Origin: Candidatus Peribacteraceae bacterium
GTDB lineage: Bacteria > Patescibacteriota > Gracilibacteria > Peribacterales > Peribacteraceae
Direction: 5' to 3'
NCBI GenBank assembly: GCA_022843885.1
Contig: JALHMU010000059.1
Coordinates: 1 to 5,013, forward strand
Length of the DNA stretch: 5,013 bases
How positions within the stretch are numbered: position 1 is the first letter of the stretch; each line of letters opens with the position of its first letter. This document shows positions 1-5,013 of the stretch, piece after piece. The notes below the pieces were generated by a model that was given only the letters and a program-made list of their open reading frames with translations, searched no databases and had not been told where the DNA came from. The translations under genes were made by a program, and so were the position numbers.

Positions 1-467
1 GGCTGTGGTTCAGCCAAGCTCCCACTGATCGGTATGGGAGACCAATGCCTCCGAATGAATGGGAAGAAACCATCGCCGCTCAGTATGATTCCAATGTCGG
101 CCCGTCGACGAATCAATCCCGGTCTGCCCAACTGCTGACCATCTTCCCTTCAGCCGACAATCTTGCGATGGGTGCCCGACCAAACACCGGACCGATTGAA
201 ACCGGCGAAGAGACGATCGAGATCAATGGCACGCGGATTGCGACGCATTGGGAGTCAGCCAAGTATGAGTATAATGCGTCGGTGTGGCCGAACTTCAGAA
301 ATTGCCGCCTCGTCATCAAGCTCTGGACGAGCGACGCCGTTCCTACCGGGTTGGTTCGCAAGACCGAAGAGAGAACCTGCCCGCCGGGTGGGACTGAGCA
401 TTTGCGAGTCATGGTCGAAACGTATCTCCAGTCGTTCGAGAGGTTTTCACCGGTGGCGAGCAAGTGA
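1..467 (+). CDS. C-terminal part of an unrecognised protein, 5' end outside window
   Basis: The reading frame is open from position 3 with no stop before the TGA at 465-467, so the gene most likely starts upstream and about 154 codons are visible. The first in-frame ATG (45-47) has only a GGGAG at 36-40, 4 bases away, and is not followed by a signal peptide, so I do not treat it as the true start. The visible part looks like a soluble beta-rich domain. It has alternating hydrophobic residues (RLVIKLWTSDAVPTGLVRK), two cysteines (in NCRL and RTCPPG) and an aromatic, charged C-terminal helix-like segment (VMVETYLQSFERF) ending in SK. The WTSDAVPTGLVR stretch recalls beta-sandwich domains of exported proteins, but I do not recognise a family. 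It is separated from the next gene by about 240 bases and is probably not part of the downstream cluster. Opposite-strand and +1-frame readings here are taken as shadows. Confidence 0.6.
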   Translation, partial: LWFSQAPTDRYGRPMPPNEWEETIAAQYDSNVGPSTNQSRSAQLLTIFPSADNLAMGARPNTGPIETGEETIEINGTRIATHWESAKYEYNASVWPNFRNCRLVIKLWTSDAVPTGLVRKTEERTCPPGGTEHLRVMVETYLQSFERFSPVASK

Positions 468-709
468 GCCGTACAGGGAACGAGTCTCAGCCGGGAACTC
501 CCGCTGGCACGTTATCAATTTTGGCAACAGCCGTGCTGAGGTCTTTCACGGGATGGGAGACTATCAGGCCTTTTTCAATCTGCTGAGCCAGGCTTCGGAC
601 CGTGTTCCGATGTACCTTCTGTACAGACCGGATTTCAGATCCTCAGCGCCCCATTCATTCAGCCTATCAGCCTGTCTTCCACTAGCCTCTCTAGAAGGAG
701 TGATTCCGC
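468..709. other. Intergenic region with small clustered inverted repeats
   Basis: I see no convincing gene in these 242 bases. A frame that stays open across it runs on from inside the preceding gene and has no plausible start or protein character. Several short inverted repeats are visible: 488-506 (CGGG/CCCG stem extended by CAG/CTG, one bulged C), 595-599 with 606-610 (TCGGA/TCCGA), 611-615 with 621-625 (TGTAC/GTACA) and 630-633 with 639-642 (GGAT/ATCC). The last three lie inside a possible closing stem, 582-587 with 642-647 (GCTGAG/CTCAGC). Stems are only 4-7 bp, so chance is possible. I found no good -35/-10 pair, although a promoter for the downstream genes would be expected here. Confidence 0.45.
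693..700 (+). promoter_or_regulatory. Shine-Dalgarno site of the broken DUF3467-like gene
   Basis: AGAAGGAG lies 9 bases before the ATG at 710-712. This strong site supports 710 as a genuine original start codon, even though the frame downstream is broken. Confidence 0.65.
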
Positions 710-1046
710 ATGAGCGATTCCACTGACAAAACCATTCCGTTGAACGTGCGATTGAAACCCAGTGAACCATCCGCCCATCCAGTAGCCGCGAACTATTCCA
801 ACGTCGGTGTGGCCCAGGGCATCGCCTATCTGGATTTCGGCTTCATCGCGTGGTCATCTCGTCCGTCGGGTCTATTCGGTCTATCTGGTCCGATACGAGA
901 CAGACCAGATGGACCAAACAGACCTCCGATCCCGTCATTTCTCCCGTGTGGCGATGGGCGTCGATGTGCTCGCGCGGCTGCAGCAACAGATTCAGCAGGT
1001 ATTAGTCAGTATGCGCGAAGCGCGGCAGGGGAAGGCGAAGGGGTAG
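710..1046 (+). pseudogene. DUF3467-like small protein gene, frameshifted around an inserted hairpin
   Basis: The gene begins with a good start (ATG 710, strong ribosome site) and reads well to about residue 46, including NYSNVGVAQGIAYLDFGFI. This resembles the N-terminal part of DUF3467-type proteins, which carry an 'ANY/ANF ... LDFG' core. After codon 845-847 the frame turns into Ser/Arg/Pro-rich text without protein character. From 939 a different frame gives FSRVAMGVDVLARLQQQIQQ and runs on as a regular amphipathic helix to TAG 1044-1046, as expected for the C-terminal half of the same small protein. Between the halves lie 91 bases (848-938), not a multiple of three, centred on the 869-924 inverted repeat. 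The original frame would end at 1060 as a 116-residue protein, and the second frame can be read from GTG 807. I infer that one gene was broken by a repeat insertion or replacement; a sequencing error or programmed frameshift is less likely. The family call comes from pattern memory and is moderate. Confidence 0.5.
869..924. repeat. Inverted repeat hairpin with 9-bp internal periodicity
   Basis: The left arm (869-890) and right arm (903-924) are each 22 bases and are reverse complements at 19 of 22 positions, separated by a 12-base loop (891-902). Each arm is built from near-repeats of a 9-mer: GTCTATTCG, GTCTATCTG on the left, and GACCAGATG, GACCAAACA on the right. GTC-starting units continue leftward with 8-9 base spacing to about 854. 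The element sits where the reading frame of the surrounding gene breaks. It looks like a member of a dispersed palindromic repeat family, and I recall similar GGTCTATCTGG-type repeats from Nitrospira genomes without being able to verify it. There are no transposase gene, clear target duplication or T-tract, so it is neither an insertion sequence nor a standard terminator. Confidence 0.7.
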
Positions 1047-1079
1047 GGATGAGTCGGTAGGCAGGGAAAGGATGGTCGG

Positions 1080-1790
1080 ATGAAAATTCAAGGGATTGCG
1101 ATTGTATTGATGTGGTGGGTATTAGGCGGACACGTCATTTTCGATGCTCATGCCGCTGAGTATGAGCTGGCGATGAGTGCGGAAAAAGAAGTCTGCCAAG
1201 TGATGCTCCAGTTTTCGAACCAGGGGTTGCTTGGGACGATGCAGTTGGAACAGCCTCAAGGTTTTGAAGCTCCGGGGTTCAATTTTGTGCAGTGGGAATC
1301 GATTCGACTTGCGGATTCGTTTCGAGGTCACAATGGAGCGGTCGAAGGGGCGCTCTTTGATATCAACAATGATGGGCAACTGGATTGGGTTGTCAGGATT
1401 CAGTGGGCCATCGGGGGGCTGTATAGCCACGAGCTTGGGATCTACGAGCGACGGCAGGTATCACCGTTTCAAGACGTGGGGTTTGATAATAGAGATCTAG
1501 CCAAAGCCGATGCCCGCCTAACACTCATGGGGCGGCAATATTTCCTGACGAAAATTCCGCAGCGAAAAGCCAAGGATGGCAGGAGCTTCTATTACGAAAT
1601 CACTCCAGCGTACCTCATGCCATTCCAATTCAAGAACAGTACGTACATTCTCATGGCCAATCCGTTTGTGCTCCCAGAATTTGTGGCGGATGGAAGAAGA
1701 TTTGCTGTGGTGGCCAAGTATTTATCAACGTTTCAGTTGTTGGACATTTGCTATATCGAAGAAGCCCGGACCAAAGCGAACGCTCGATGA
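1080..1790 (+). CDS. Exported periplasmic protein, candidate inhibitor/immunity partner of lysozyme-RTX proteins
   Basis: This 236-residue protein belongs to no family I recognise. Residues 1-25 form a typical Sec signal peptide: MK start, hydrophobic core IAIVLMWWVLGGHVIF, and an A-H-A cleavage site before Ala26. The start is supported by AAAGGA at 1067-1072, 7 bases before the ATG. The mature part looks soluble and beta-rich. It contains a DINNDGQLDW loop (D94-N96-D98-G99), similar in pattern to DxNxDG calcium-binding loops, and just two cysteines, C39 and C224, which could form a disulfide in the periplasm. The exported protein encoded at 3156 has its first and last cysteines the same 185 residues apart and a DINN loop, so the two are probably distant paralogs. 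It lies 28 bases upstream of the first lysozyme-RTX gene. I infer, from location and pairing only, that it protects the cell wall by binding a lysozyme-type effector, perhaps one encoded next to it. A calcium-dependent envelope protein or secretion accessory is also possible. Confidence 0.75.
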   Translation: MKIQGIAIVLMWWVLGGHVIFDAHAAEYELAMSAEKEVCQVMLQFSNQGLLGTMQLEQPQGFEAPGFNFVQWESIRLADSFRGHNGAVEGALFDINNDGQLDWVVRIQWAIGGLYSHELGIYERRQVSPFQDVGFDNRDLAKADARLTLMGRQYFLTKIPQRKAKDGRSFYYEITPAYLMPFQFKNSTYILMANPFVLPEFVADGRRFAVVAKYLSTFQLLDICYIEEARTKANAR

Positions 1791-1807
1791 TGCCATTGGG
1801 AAGGTCT

Positions 1808-1815
1808 AAGGAGGA
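1808..1815 (+). promoter_or_regulatory. Near-perfect Shine-Dalgarno site of first lysozyme-RTX gene
   Basis: AAGGAGGA matches the anti-Shine-Dalgarno sequence over its full length and ends 3 bases before the ATG at 1819. It is the strongest ribosome site in the window, suggesting efficient translation of the effector-like protein, and it fixes the start. Confidence 0.75.
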
Positions 1816-1818
1816 AGT

Positions 1819-3159
1819 ATGCCACTGACCAATCTAAATCTGCTTGATCCGGCTACTGGATATCTCAATGAGCGGAACAATCTTTTGAAAAGGTGGGAGA
1901 ACGATCCGCTGTTCCGAAACAGCCAAACTAACACCGTCACGCAACAGGATTTGAGGACACATACAGACTCTAGAGGCTTTATTGCCATCGGGTATGGACT
2001 GGACCTGCTGCATAACAGCGTGCAAGAAATCGCGGGGTACTTCATTGCCGCCAACATCCAGCTCCCTGGCCATACTGGTATTGGCTTGTCACAGGCTGAC
2101 CTTGATTTGATCACAGCGTACCAGGCTGATCCATTCAATAACGCACAAGCGTTGCTGAACGGGTTCCCCGCCTTGCCGAGCGAGGCAGATGCAACGGCAC
2201 TGTTAAACTTTCGTGCGGCTGCTGCCGAAAATCAACTCGACCAGATTCTTGGCTTTCATATGGGAGAGTCTCGGGAAAGAGCTGCCCTCGCCTCACTTGC
2301 CTATAACAACGCCTCAGCTCTGCTAGGCCCCAAACTGCGTGCAGCCATACAAGCCGATGACCGCGCCGAAGCCTGGTATCAGATTCGATATGTGTCCAAC
2401 GGCGGCGCGAGCCAGTCACCTGGCATCGCCAACCGCCGCATTGTGGAATCGAATCGCTTCAGCCTCTACAACAACTCAGGCCTGGGGGTGGGGGAGGCAG
2501 AAGCCAAACTTGTGCTGCGGATGTACACGACCCATGCGGAGTTGATTCGGGCGTATGAGAGCCGTTTCTTGACCCAGTTTGCAGGCGGGCCCAATACCAT
2601 TCAGTTCCAACTCATCGGCGCGAAAACGACGCTGATTCCCCTCTATGCCCACGGCTACACGATTGATGGTGAGGTGCTGGTGGGGCAGGAGATCGGCGAG
2701 ACCTTCCACATGGATGACATCCCATTTGATCTGAGCCGAAACGATCTCCTGTTCGGCGAAGGAGGCCATGATTCTCTCTACGGACATGGCGGGGACGACG
2801 TGCTGTATGGCGGGGATGGGCGGGATATCCTGGTGGGCGGGAGTGGGAATGATCGGCTCGAAGGCGGGGCGGGGTTCGATACGTATCGGTGGTATACGGG
2901 GGACGGGCATGACGTGATAGAGGATTCCGATGCCGACGGGGTGATCTATGTCAATGGCCGGATGCTGGTCGGCGGGGTAAAGAAGGAGGGGCATACCTAT
3001 TGGGAAAACGAAGATGGCAGGATCAAGTATGAGATGTCGGGGGCGGATTTGGTTGTCAAGCTGGACAACGACGTGATCATGACGGTCAACGAGAATTTCC
3101 AGAGTGGGCAGTTTTGGATTCGGCTGATCGATATGGCGGAAGAAAGGATGGCAGCATGA
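1819..3159 (+). CDS. Secreted lysozyme-like (GH24/pesticin-type) protein with RTX calcium-binding repeats
   Basis: This complete 446-residue protein probably targets peptidoglycan outside the cell. Residues 20-220 resemble T4-type lysozyme. The N-lobe motif TDSRGFIAIGYGLDLL (49-64) lines up with T4 'KDTEGYYTIGIGHLL'. The C-lobe carries RAALASLAYNN (154-164), RAEAWYQIRY (182-191) and GIANRRIVES (202-211), matching T4 RRAALINMVF and the following helices. The GH24 Asp is D50, but the Thr position is A56. The best Glu candidate, E27 in LLKRWE, is 22 residues before D50 instead of 8. D62 sits 6 residues after A56, a spacing I recall for pesticin's T201/D207. A GEVLVG linker (284-289) leads to five tandem nonapeptides (313-357). 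The C-terminal 90 residues (DTYRWYTGDGHDVIEDSDADG... to end) look like the cap often following RTX blocks and probably hold a type I secretion signal. There is no N-terminal signal peptide. The stop overlaps the next gene by 4 bases. Confidence 0.82.
   Translation: MPLTNLNLLDPATGYLNERNNLLKRWENDPLFRNSQTNTVTQQDLRTHTDSRGFIAIGYGLDLLHNSVQEIAGYFIAANIQLPGHTGIGLSQADLDLITAYQADPFNNAQALLNGFPALPSEADATALLNFRAAAAENQLDQILGFHMGESRERAALASLAYNNASALLGPKLRAAIQADDRAEAWYQIRYVSNGGASQSPGIANRRIVESNRFSLYNNSGLGVGEAEAKLVLRMYTTHAELIRAYESRFLTQFAGGPNTIQFQLIGAKTTLIPLYAHGYTIDGEVLVGQEIGETFHMDDIPFDLSRNDLLFGEGGHDSLYGHGGDDVLYGGDGRDILVGGSGNDRLEGGAGFDTYRWYTGDGHDVIEDSDADGVIYVNGRMLVGGVKKEGHTYWENEDGRIKYEMSGADLVVKLDNDVIMTVNENFQSGQFWIRLIDMAEERMAA
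2755..2889 (+). repeat. Five RTX nonapeptide repeats in first lysozyme-RTX protein
   Basis: At the protein level these are five consecutive GGxGxDxLx-type units (residues 313-357): GEGGHDSLY, GHGGDDVLY, GGDGRDILV, GGSGNDRLE and GGAGFDTYR. Units of this kind form a parallel beta-roll that folds on calcium binding outside the cell and are typical of type I secreted proteins. The DNA is a degenerate 27-bp tandem repeat and markedly G-rich on this strand. A half unit (RNDLLF) precedes it. Confidence 0.92.
3142..3148 (+). promoter_or_regulatory. Shine-Dalgarno site deciding the start at 3156
   Basis: GAAAGGA lies 7 bases before the ATG at 3156-3158 and within the last codons of the upstream gene. 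It favours ATG 3156 over the in-frame TTG at 3114, which would add 14 residues in front of the signal peptide. Confidence 0.65.
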
Positions 3160-3887
3160 AATACTGGATCGTAGGAATTTGGTTCTTGGTGCTGAGTGCG
3201 GCTGGTGTCGCGGTAGGTGCTGAACCGGCCTCAACAGCTCAGATCAAGGAGCAACTCGTTAAGCTGCTGGCAAACATCACGATGACGCTCAATCATGCGG
3301 TGGATGAGCCGTTCTGCCGGCAGTTCTTTGAAGACTTTAGGAAGCAAGACAAGAAGGTGGAACATGTGCAACCCATCATGCAAGTTGACCGCTTTGACGA
3401 TCCCGCGTTGACAGCAGTCGTCGGCAAGTGTCCGACCGTGAAGTGGATTGGGGCAGATGCCGAGGAGCCGGGCAATCCGCTCAACAGCATGACGTATGAT
3501 CGGGGTCGCAGTGAGATAGGGACCGCCCATTTCCGCCTGTACAAAGTGGACATCAATAATAACCGGAAGGATGGTGCGGAACATGTCTTTTACATGGACG
3601 GGTATGTTCCTGAGCCCTTGCCAGGCGAAAACCTGATAGAAGTTGAGGAACTCGACAAGACTCGTGGGCACTATGTCGTCGTTGACTTTGAACACTGTCT
3701 CAGTTTGGGCGGAGTCGAGGTCGGTCGGGTGGGGATGCAGGTGAGGCCTGTCTACCATGGAATTATCCGATACCAGGGGCGGTCCTACATTTACGACCTG
3801 AATGCATCCGGGGGATACAAGTTGTATCTCAATGAGCTGACAACGCGTCAGGAGACATTTAAAACCATCTGCCGCTATTGGCAGTAA
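3156..3887 (+). CDS. Exported periplasmic protein, candidate inhibitor/immunity partner of the overlapping lysozyme-RTX gene
   Basis: This protein has 243 residues when started at ATG 3156. That start is chosen because it has a ribosome site 7 bases upstream and begins directly with a Sec signal peptide: MKYW, hydrophobic core IVGIWFLVLSAAGVAV, and V-G-A before Glu23. I do not recognise the family. After a short helical region (QIKEQLVKLLANITMTLNH) come alternating hydrophobic stretches suggesting beta structure, a VDINNNRKDG loop (131-140) and four cysteines at 54, 92, 181 and 239. The first and last are 185 residues apart, exactly as in the exported protein encoded at 1080. Both proteins also end with a cysteine near the C-terminus (KTICRYWQ versus LLDICYIEEA) and have a proline-tyrosine strand before it (VRPVYHGIIRYQ versus ITPAYLMPFQFK). 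The ATGA overlap with the upstream lysozyme-like gene suggests translational coupling and a dedicated partner, so I infer inhibition or immunity against that enzyme in the periplasm. Function is unproven. Confidence 0.8.
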   Translation: MKYWIVGIWFLVLSAAGVAVGAEPASTAQIKEQLVKLLANITMTLNHAVDEPFCRQFFEDFRKQDKKVEHVQPIMQVDRFDDPALTAVVGKCPTVKWIGADAEEPGNPLNSMTYDRGRSEIGTAHFRLYKVDINNNRKDGAEHVFYMDGYVPEPLPGENLIEVEELDKTRGHYVVVDFEHCLSLGGVEVGRVGMQVRPVYHGIIRYQGRSYIYDLNASGGYKLYLNELTTRQETFKTICRYWQ

Positions 3888-3891
3888 AGGA
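3886..3891 (+). promoter_or_regulatory. Shine-Dalgarno site of second lysozyme-RTX gene, overlapping upstream stop
   Basis: AAAGGA uses the last two bases of the TAA stop of the exported-protein gene and sits 7 bases before the ATG at 3899. The compact arrangement supports one transcript for the cluster. Confidence 0.6.
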
Positions 3892-3898
3892 TTTGTCC

Positions 3899-5013
3899 AT
3901 GTCTACGCTCAACTTTCCCCATATCATTGCTGGTGATTTCAATGCTGCAGTCTATTCATTTCTGAAGCAACGCGAAGCATTCGTGCCGCGGATCTATTTG
4001 GACGGAAAGAACATCCCAACATTGGGTGTGGGTTATGCGTTGGCGACTCGGAATAATCAGACAGGGCTGTATGTCTTGAGGTCTGATACCGAATTGTCGG
4101 CCAAGTTTGGGGCGATGGGTATATCGCTCACCGATGATCCGCAGCGGACCGATGATGACATGGATATTCTTCGTGCTGCCGTAGATAGATTGAATGGCAT
4201 CTCGGTCGCATCAAATATTCCTACCATTGCGCATTGGAACTCCCAGAATCCCGATCCGACCAACACCCCGTTTGGTTTCGGCTCAATCACAGAGCCACAA
4301 TTTCAGCCTCTATTCAATATGCTCGTCGATGATGCCACAGCGGCGCTGATCGCGAAAATTGGTCAGCCGACGTTCAGCGCGCTGGCCGGTTCCAATGAGA
4401 TGGTCGCGCTGCTGTCACTGACCTTTAACTCTCCCAGCCTCATCGGGCCGAAGCTGGTGACGGCGTTACAAGCCGGCGTGCGTGCCGAGGCCTGGTACGA
4501 GATCCGCTATCAATCCAATCGTGAACAGATGACAGCGCCGAATCTAGCCCAAGGTATCGCTAATCGCCGCTATGCCGAATCGGATCTCTTTAACCTCTAT
4601 GAGAACACACAAACGACAGAGCCTGAGGCGCGTTCGATCTTTCGCATGTATACGGTGCATCGGGACACGATCAGCCGCTACGAGTCAACCTTTTCTTCGT
4701 CGGCTGCCACGAGTCGCACTTTCCAACTGGAAAGCTTCGTGGCCCGTAATCTCCTCCTCACCACCTACGCCCAATTCGTCGAGGCGCCGGCTATCACCGG
4801 CGAGGTGTTGGTCGGGAGCAACCTCGGCAATCATCAGGAAAGTTTCCCTGGCAGTGATCTGATCCTCGGCGATTCGACGGCATACAACAATCTGCATGGC
4901 CAAGGCGGTAGCGACATTCTCTACGGCAACATTGGCAATGATGATCTGTATGGGGATGCCGGTGACGATGTGTTGTTTGGAGAGAGCGGTAATGATGGGT
5001 TGAACGGTGGGGC
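3899..5013 (+). CDS. Secreted T4-type (GH24) lysozyme with RTX repeats, 3' end outside window
   Basis: Starting at ATG 3899, 371 codons are visible and the frame is open to the window end. The N-lobe shows the complete GH24 catalytic signature E-8aa-D-5aa-T: E26, D35 and T41 in REAFVPRIYLDGKNIPTLGV, closely matching T4 lysozyme E11/D20/T26. This predicts cleavage of the MurNAc-GlcNAc bond of peptidoglycan. The C-lobe includes VALLSLTFNSPSLIGPKL (169-186), RAEAWYEIRYQSN (195-207) and GIANRRYAES (219-228), shared with the first lysozyme-RTX protein. A GEVLVG linker (301-306) leads to RTX nonapeptides from residue 334. There is no signal peptide, fitting type I secretion. By comparison with the 446-residue paralog, more repeats and a C-terminal cap of about 90 residues should follow. 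The region between T41 and the C-lobe differs most from the paralog and may set substrate or inhibitor specificity. The gene begins 11 bases after the exported-protein gene. A prophage endolysin is less likely because of the RTX block. Confidence 0.88.
   Translation, partial: MSTLNFPHIIAGDFNAAVYSFLKQREAFVPRIYLDGKNIPTLGVGYALATRNNQTGLYVLRSDTELSAKFGAMGISLTDDPQRTDDDMDILRAAVDRLNGISVASNIPTIAHWNSQNPDPTNTPFGFGSITEPQFQPLFNMLVDDATAALIAKIGQPTFSALAGSNEMVALLSLTFNSPSLIGPKLVTALQAGVRAEAWYEIRYQSNREQMTAPNLAQGIANRRYAESDLFNLYENTQTTEPEARSIFRMYTVHRDTISRYESTFSSSAATSRTFQLESFVARNLLLTTYAQFVEAPAITGEVLVGSNLGNHQESFPGSDLILGDSTAYNNLHGQGGSDILYGNIGNDDLYGDAGDDVLFGESGNDGLNGG
4898..5013 (+). repeat. RTX nonapeptide repeats in second lysozyme-RTX protein, cut by window end
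   Basis: Four full units (GQGGSDILY, GNIGNDDLY, GDAGDDVLF, GESGNDGLN; residues 334-369) and the start of a fifth (GG) are visible. They follow the GGxGxDxLx pattern, and the first full unit is preceded by NNLH. These are calcium-binding beta-roll repeats typical of type I secretion substrates. Confidence 0.92.

Noticed and set aside
488..506. Hairpin after the first gene as a rho-independent terminator
   Set aside because: The stem is short with a bulge and no T-tract follows directly, so it cannot be called a terminator from sequence alone.
163..726. Plus-strand open frame of 187 codons crossing the end of the first gene and the intergenic region
   Set aside because: It overlaps the better-supported frame ending at 467, its N-terminal half is Arg/Ser-rich out-of-frame text, and it has no plausible start.
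854..924. 9-bp repeated units considered as a CRISPR-like array or a short repeat protein
   Set aside because: Units are too short, contiguous and arranged as two inverted arms without spacers. The element is a hairpin, and its translation is frame-broken.
3114..3155. Upstream TTG start adding 14 residues to the second exported protein
   Set aside because: It would bury the signal peptide behind a polar extension. ATG 3156 has its own ribosome site and the common ATGA overlap.
2476..3234. Long minus-strand open frame of 252 codons opposite the first lysozyme-RTX gene
   Set aside because: It lies antisense to the RTX repeats and cap, where biased codons suppress stops. Its His/Pro/Ile-rich text has no protein family character, while the plus-strand reading is a clear RTX protein.
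3231..3758. Minus-strand open frame of 175 codons opposite the second exported protein
   Set aside because: It is a shadow of the signal-peptide gene on the plus strand, with no ribosome site or recognisable motif.
3899..5013. Second lysozyme as a prophage endolysin
   Set aside because: No holin, spanin or other phage gene is visible, and the RTX repeats and leaderless N-terminus point to a secreted cellular protein.

Overview
The window reads as a stretch of chromosome from a Gram-negative bacterium with moderately high GC. Two genes encode apparent Sec-exported periplasmic proteins, and two encode leaderless RTX proteins of the kind sent out by type I secretion, so two membranes are expected. 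The 9-bp-periodic hairpin and the small protein it interrupts remind me of Nitrospira genomes, but that is memory-based and weak. All supportable genes are on the + strand.

Layout. Positions 1-467 hold the C-terminal part of an unrecognised protein. Positions 468-709 are non-coding, with several small inverted repeats. Positions 710-1046 hold a small gene that looks DUF3467-like. Its two halves lie in different frames, and a 22-bp inverted repeat sits exactly where the frame breaks. From 1080 to the end, four genes are packed closely in alternating order: a signal-peptide protein (1080-1790), a T4-lysozyme-like protein with RTX calcium repeats (1819-3159), a second signal-peptide protein (3156-3887), and a second lysozyme/RTX protein (3899 to beyond the window end).

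How the genes may work together. The two lysozyme/RTX proteins are divergent paralogs. Each has a GH24-type fold, a GEVLVG linker and then tandem nonapeptide Ca2+-binding repeats, with no N-terminal signal peptide. The two exported proteins also look like distant paralogs. Each has an N-terminal and a C-terminal cysteine exactly 185 residues apart and a DINN acidic loop. The first lysozyme gene overlaps the second exported-protein gene by 4 bases (ATGA). My main inference is a tandem array of secreted peptidoglycan-cleaving effectors paired with periplasmic inhibitor/immunity proteins. The second lysozyme has the full E-8aa-D-5aa-T GH24 signature. The first has Ala at the Thr position and an insertion between Glu and Asp, so its activity is uncertain. 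The pairing and the antagonism are inferred from gene order, localisation and shared features, not shown.
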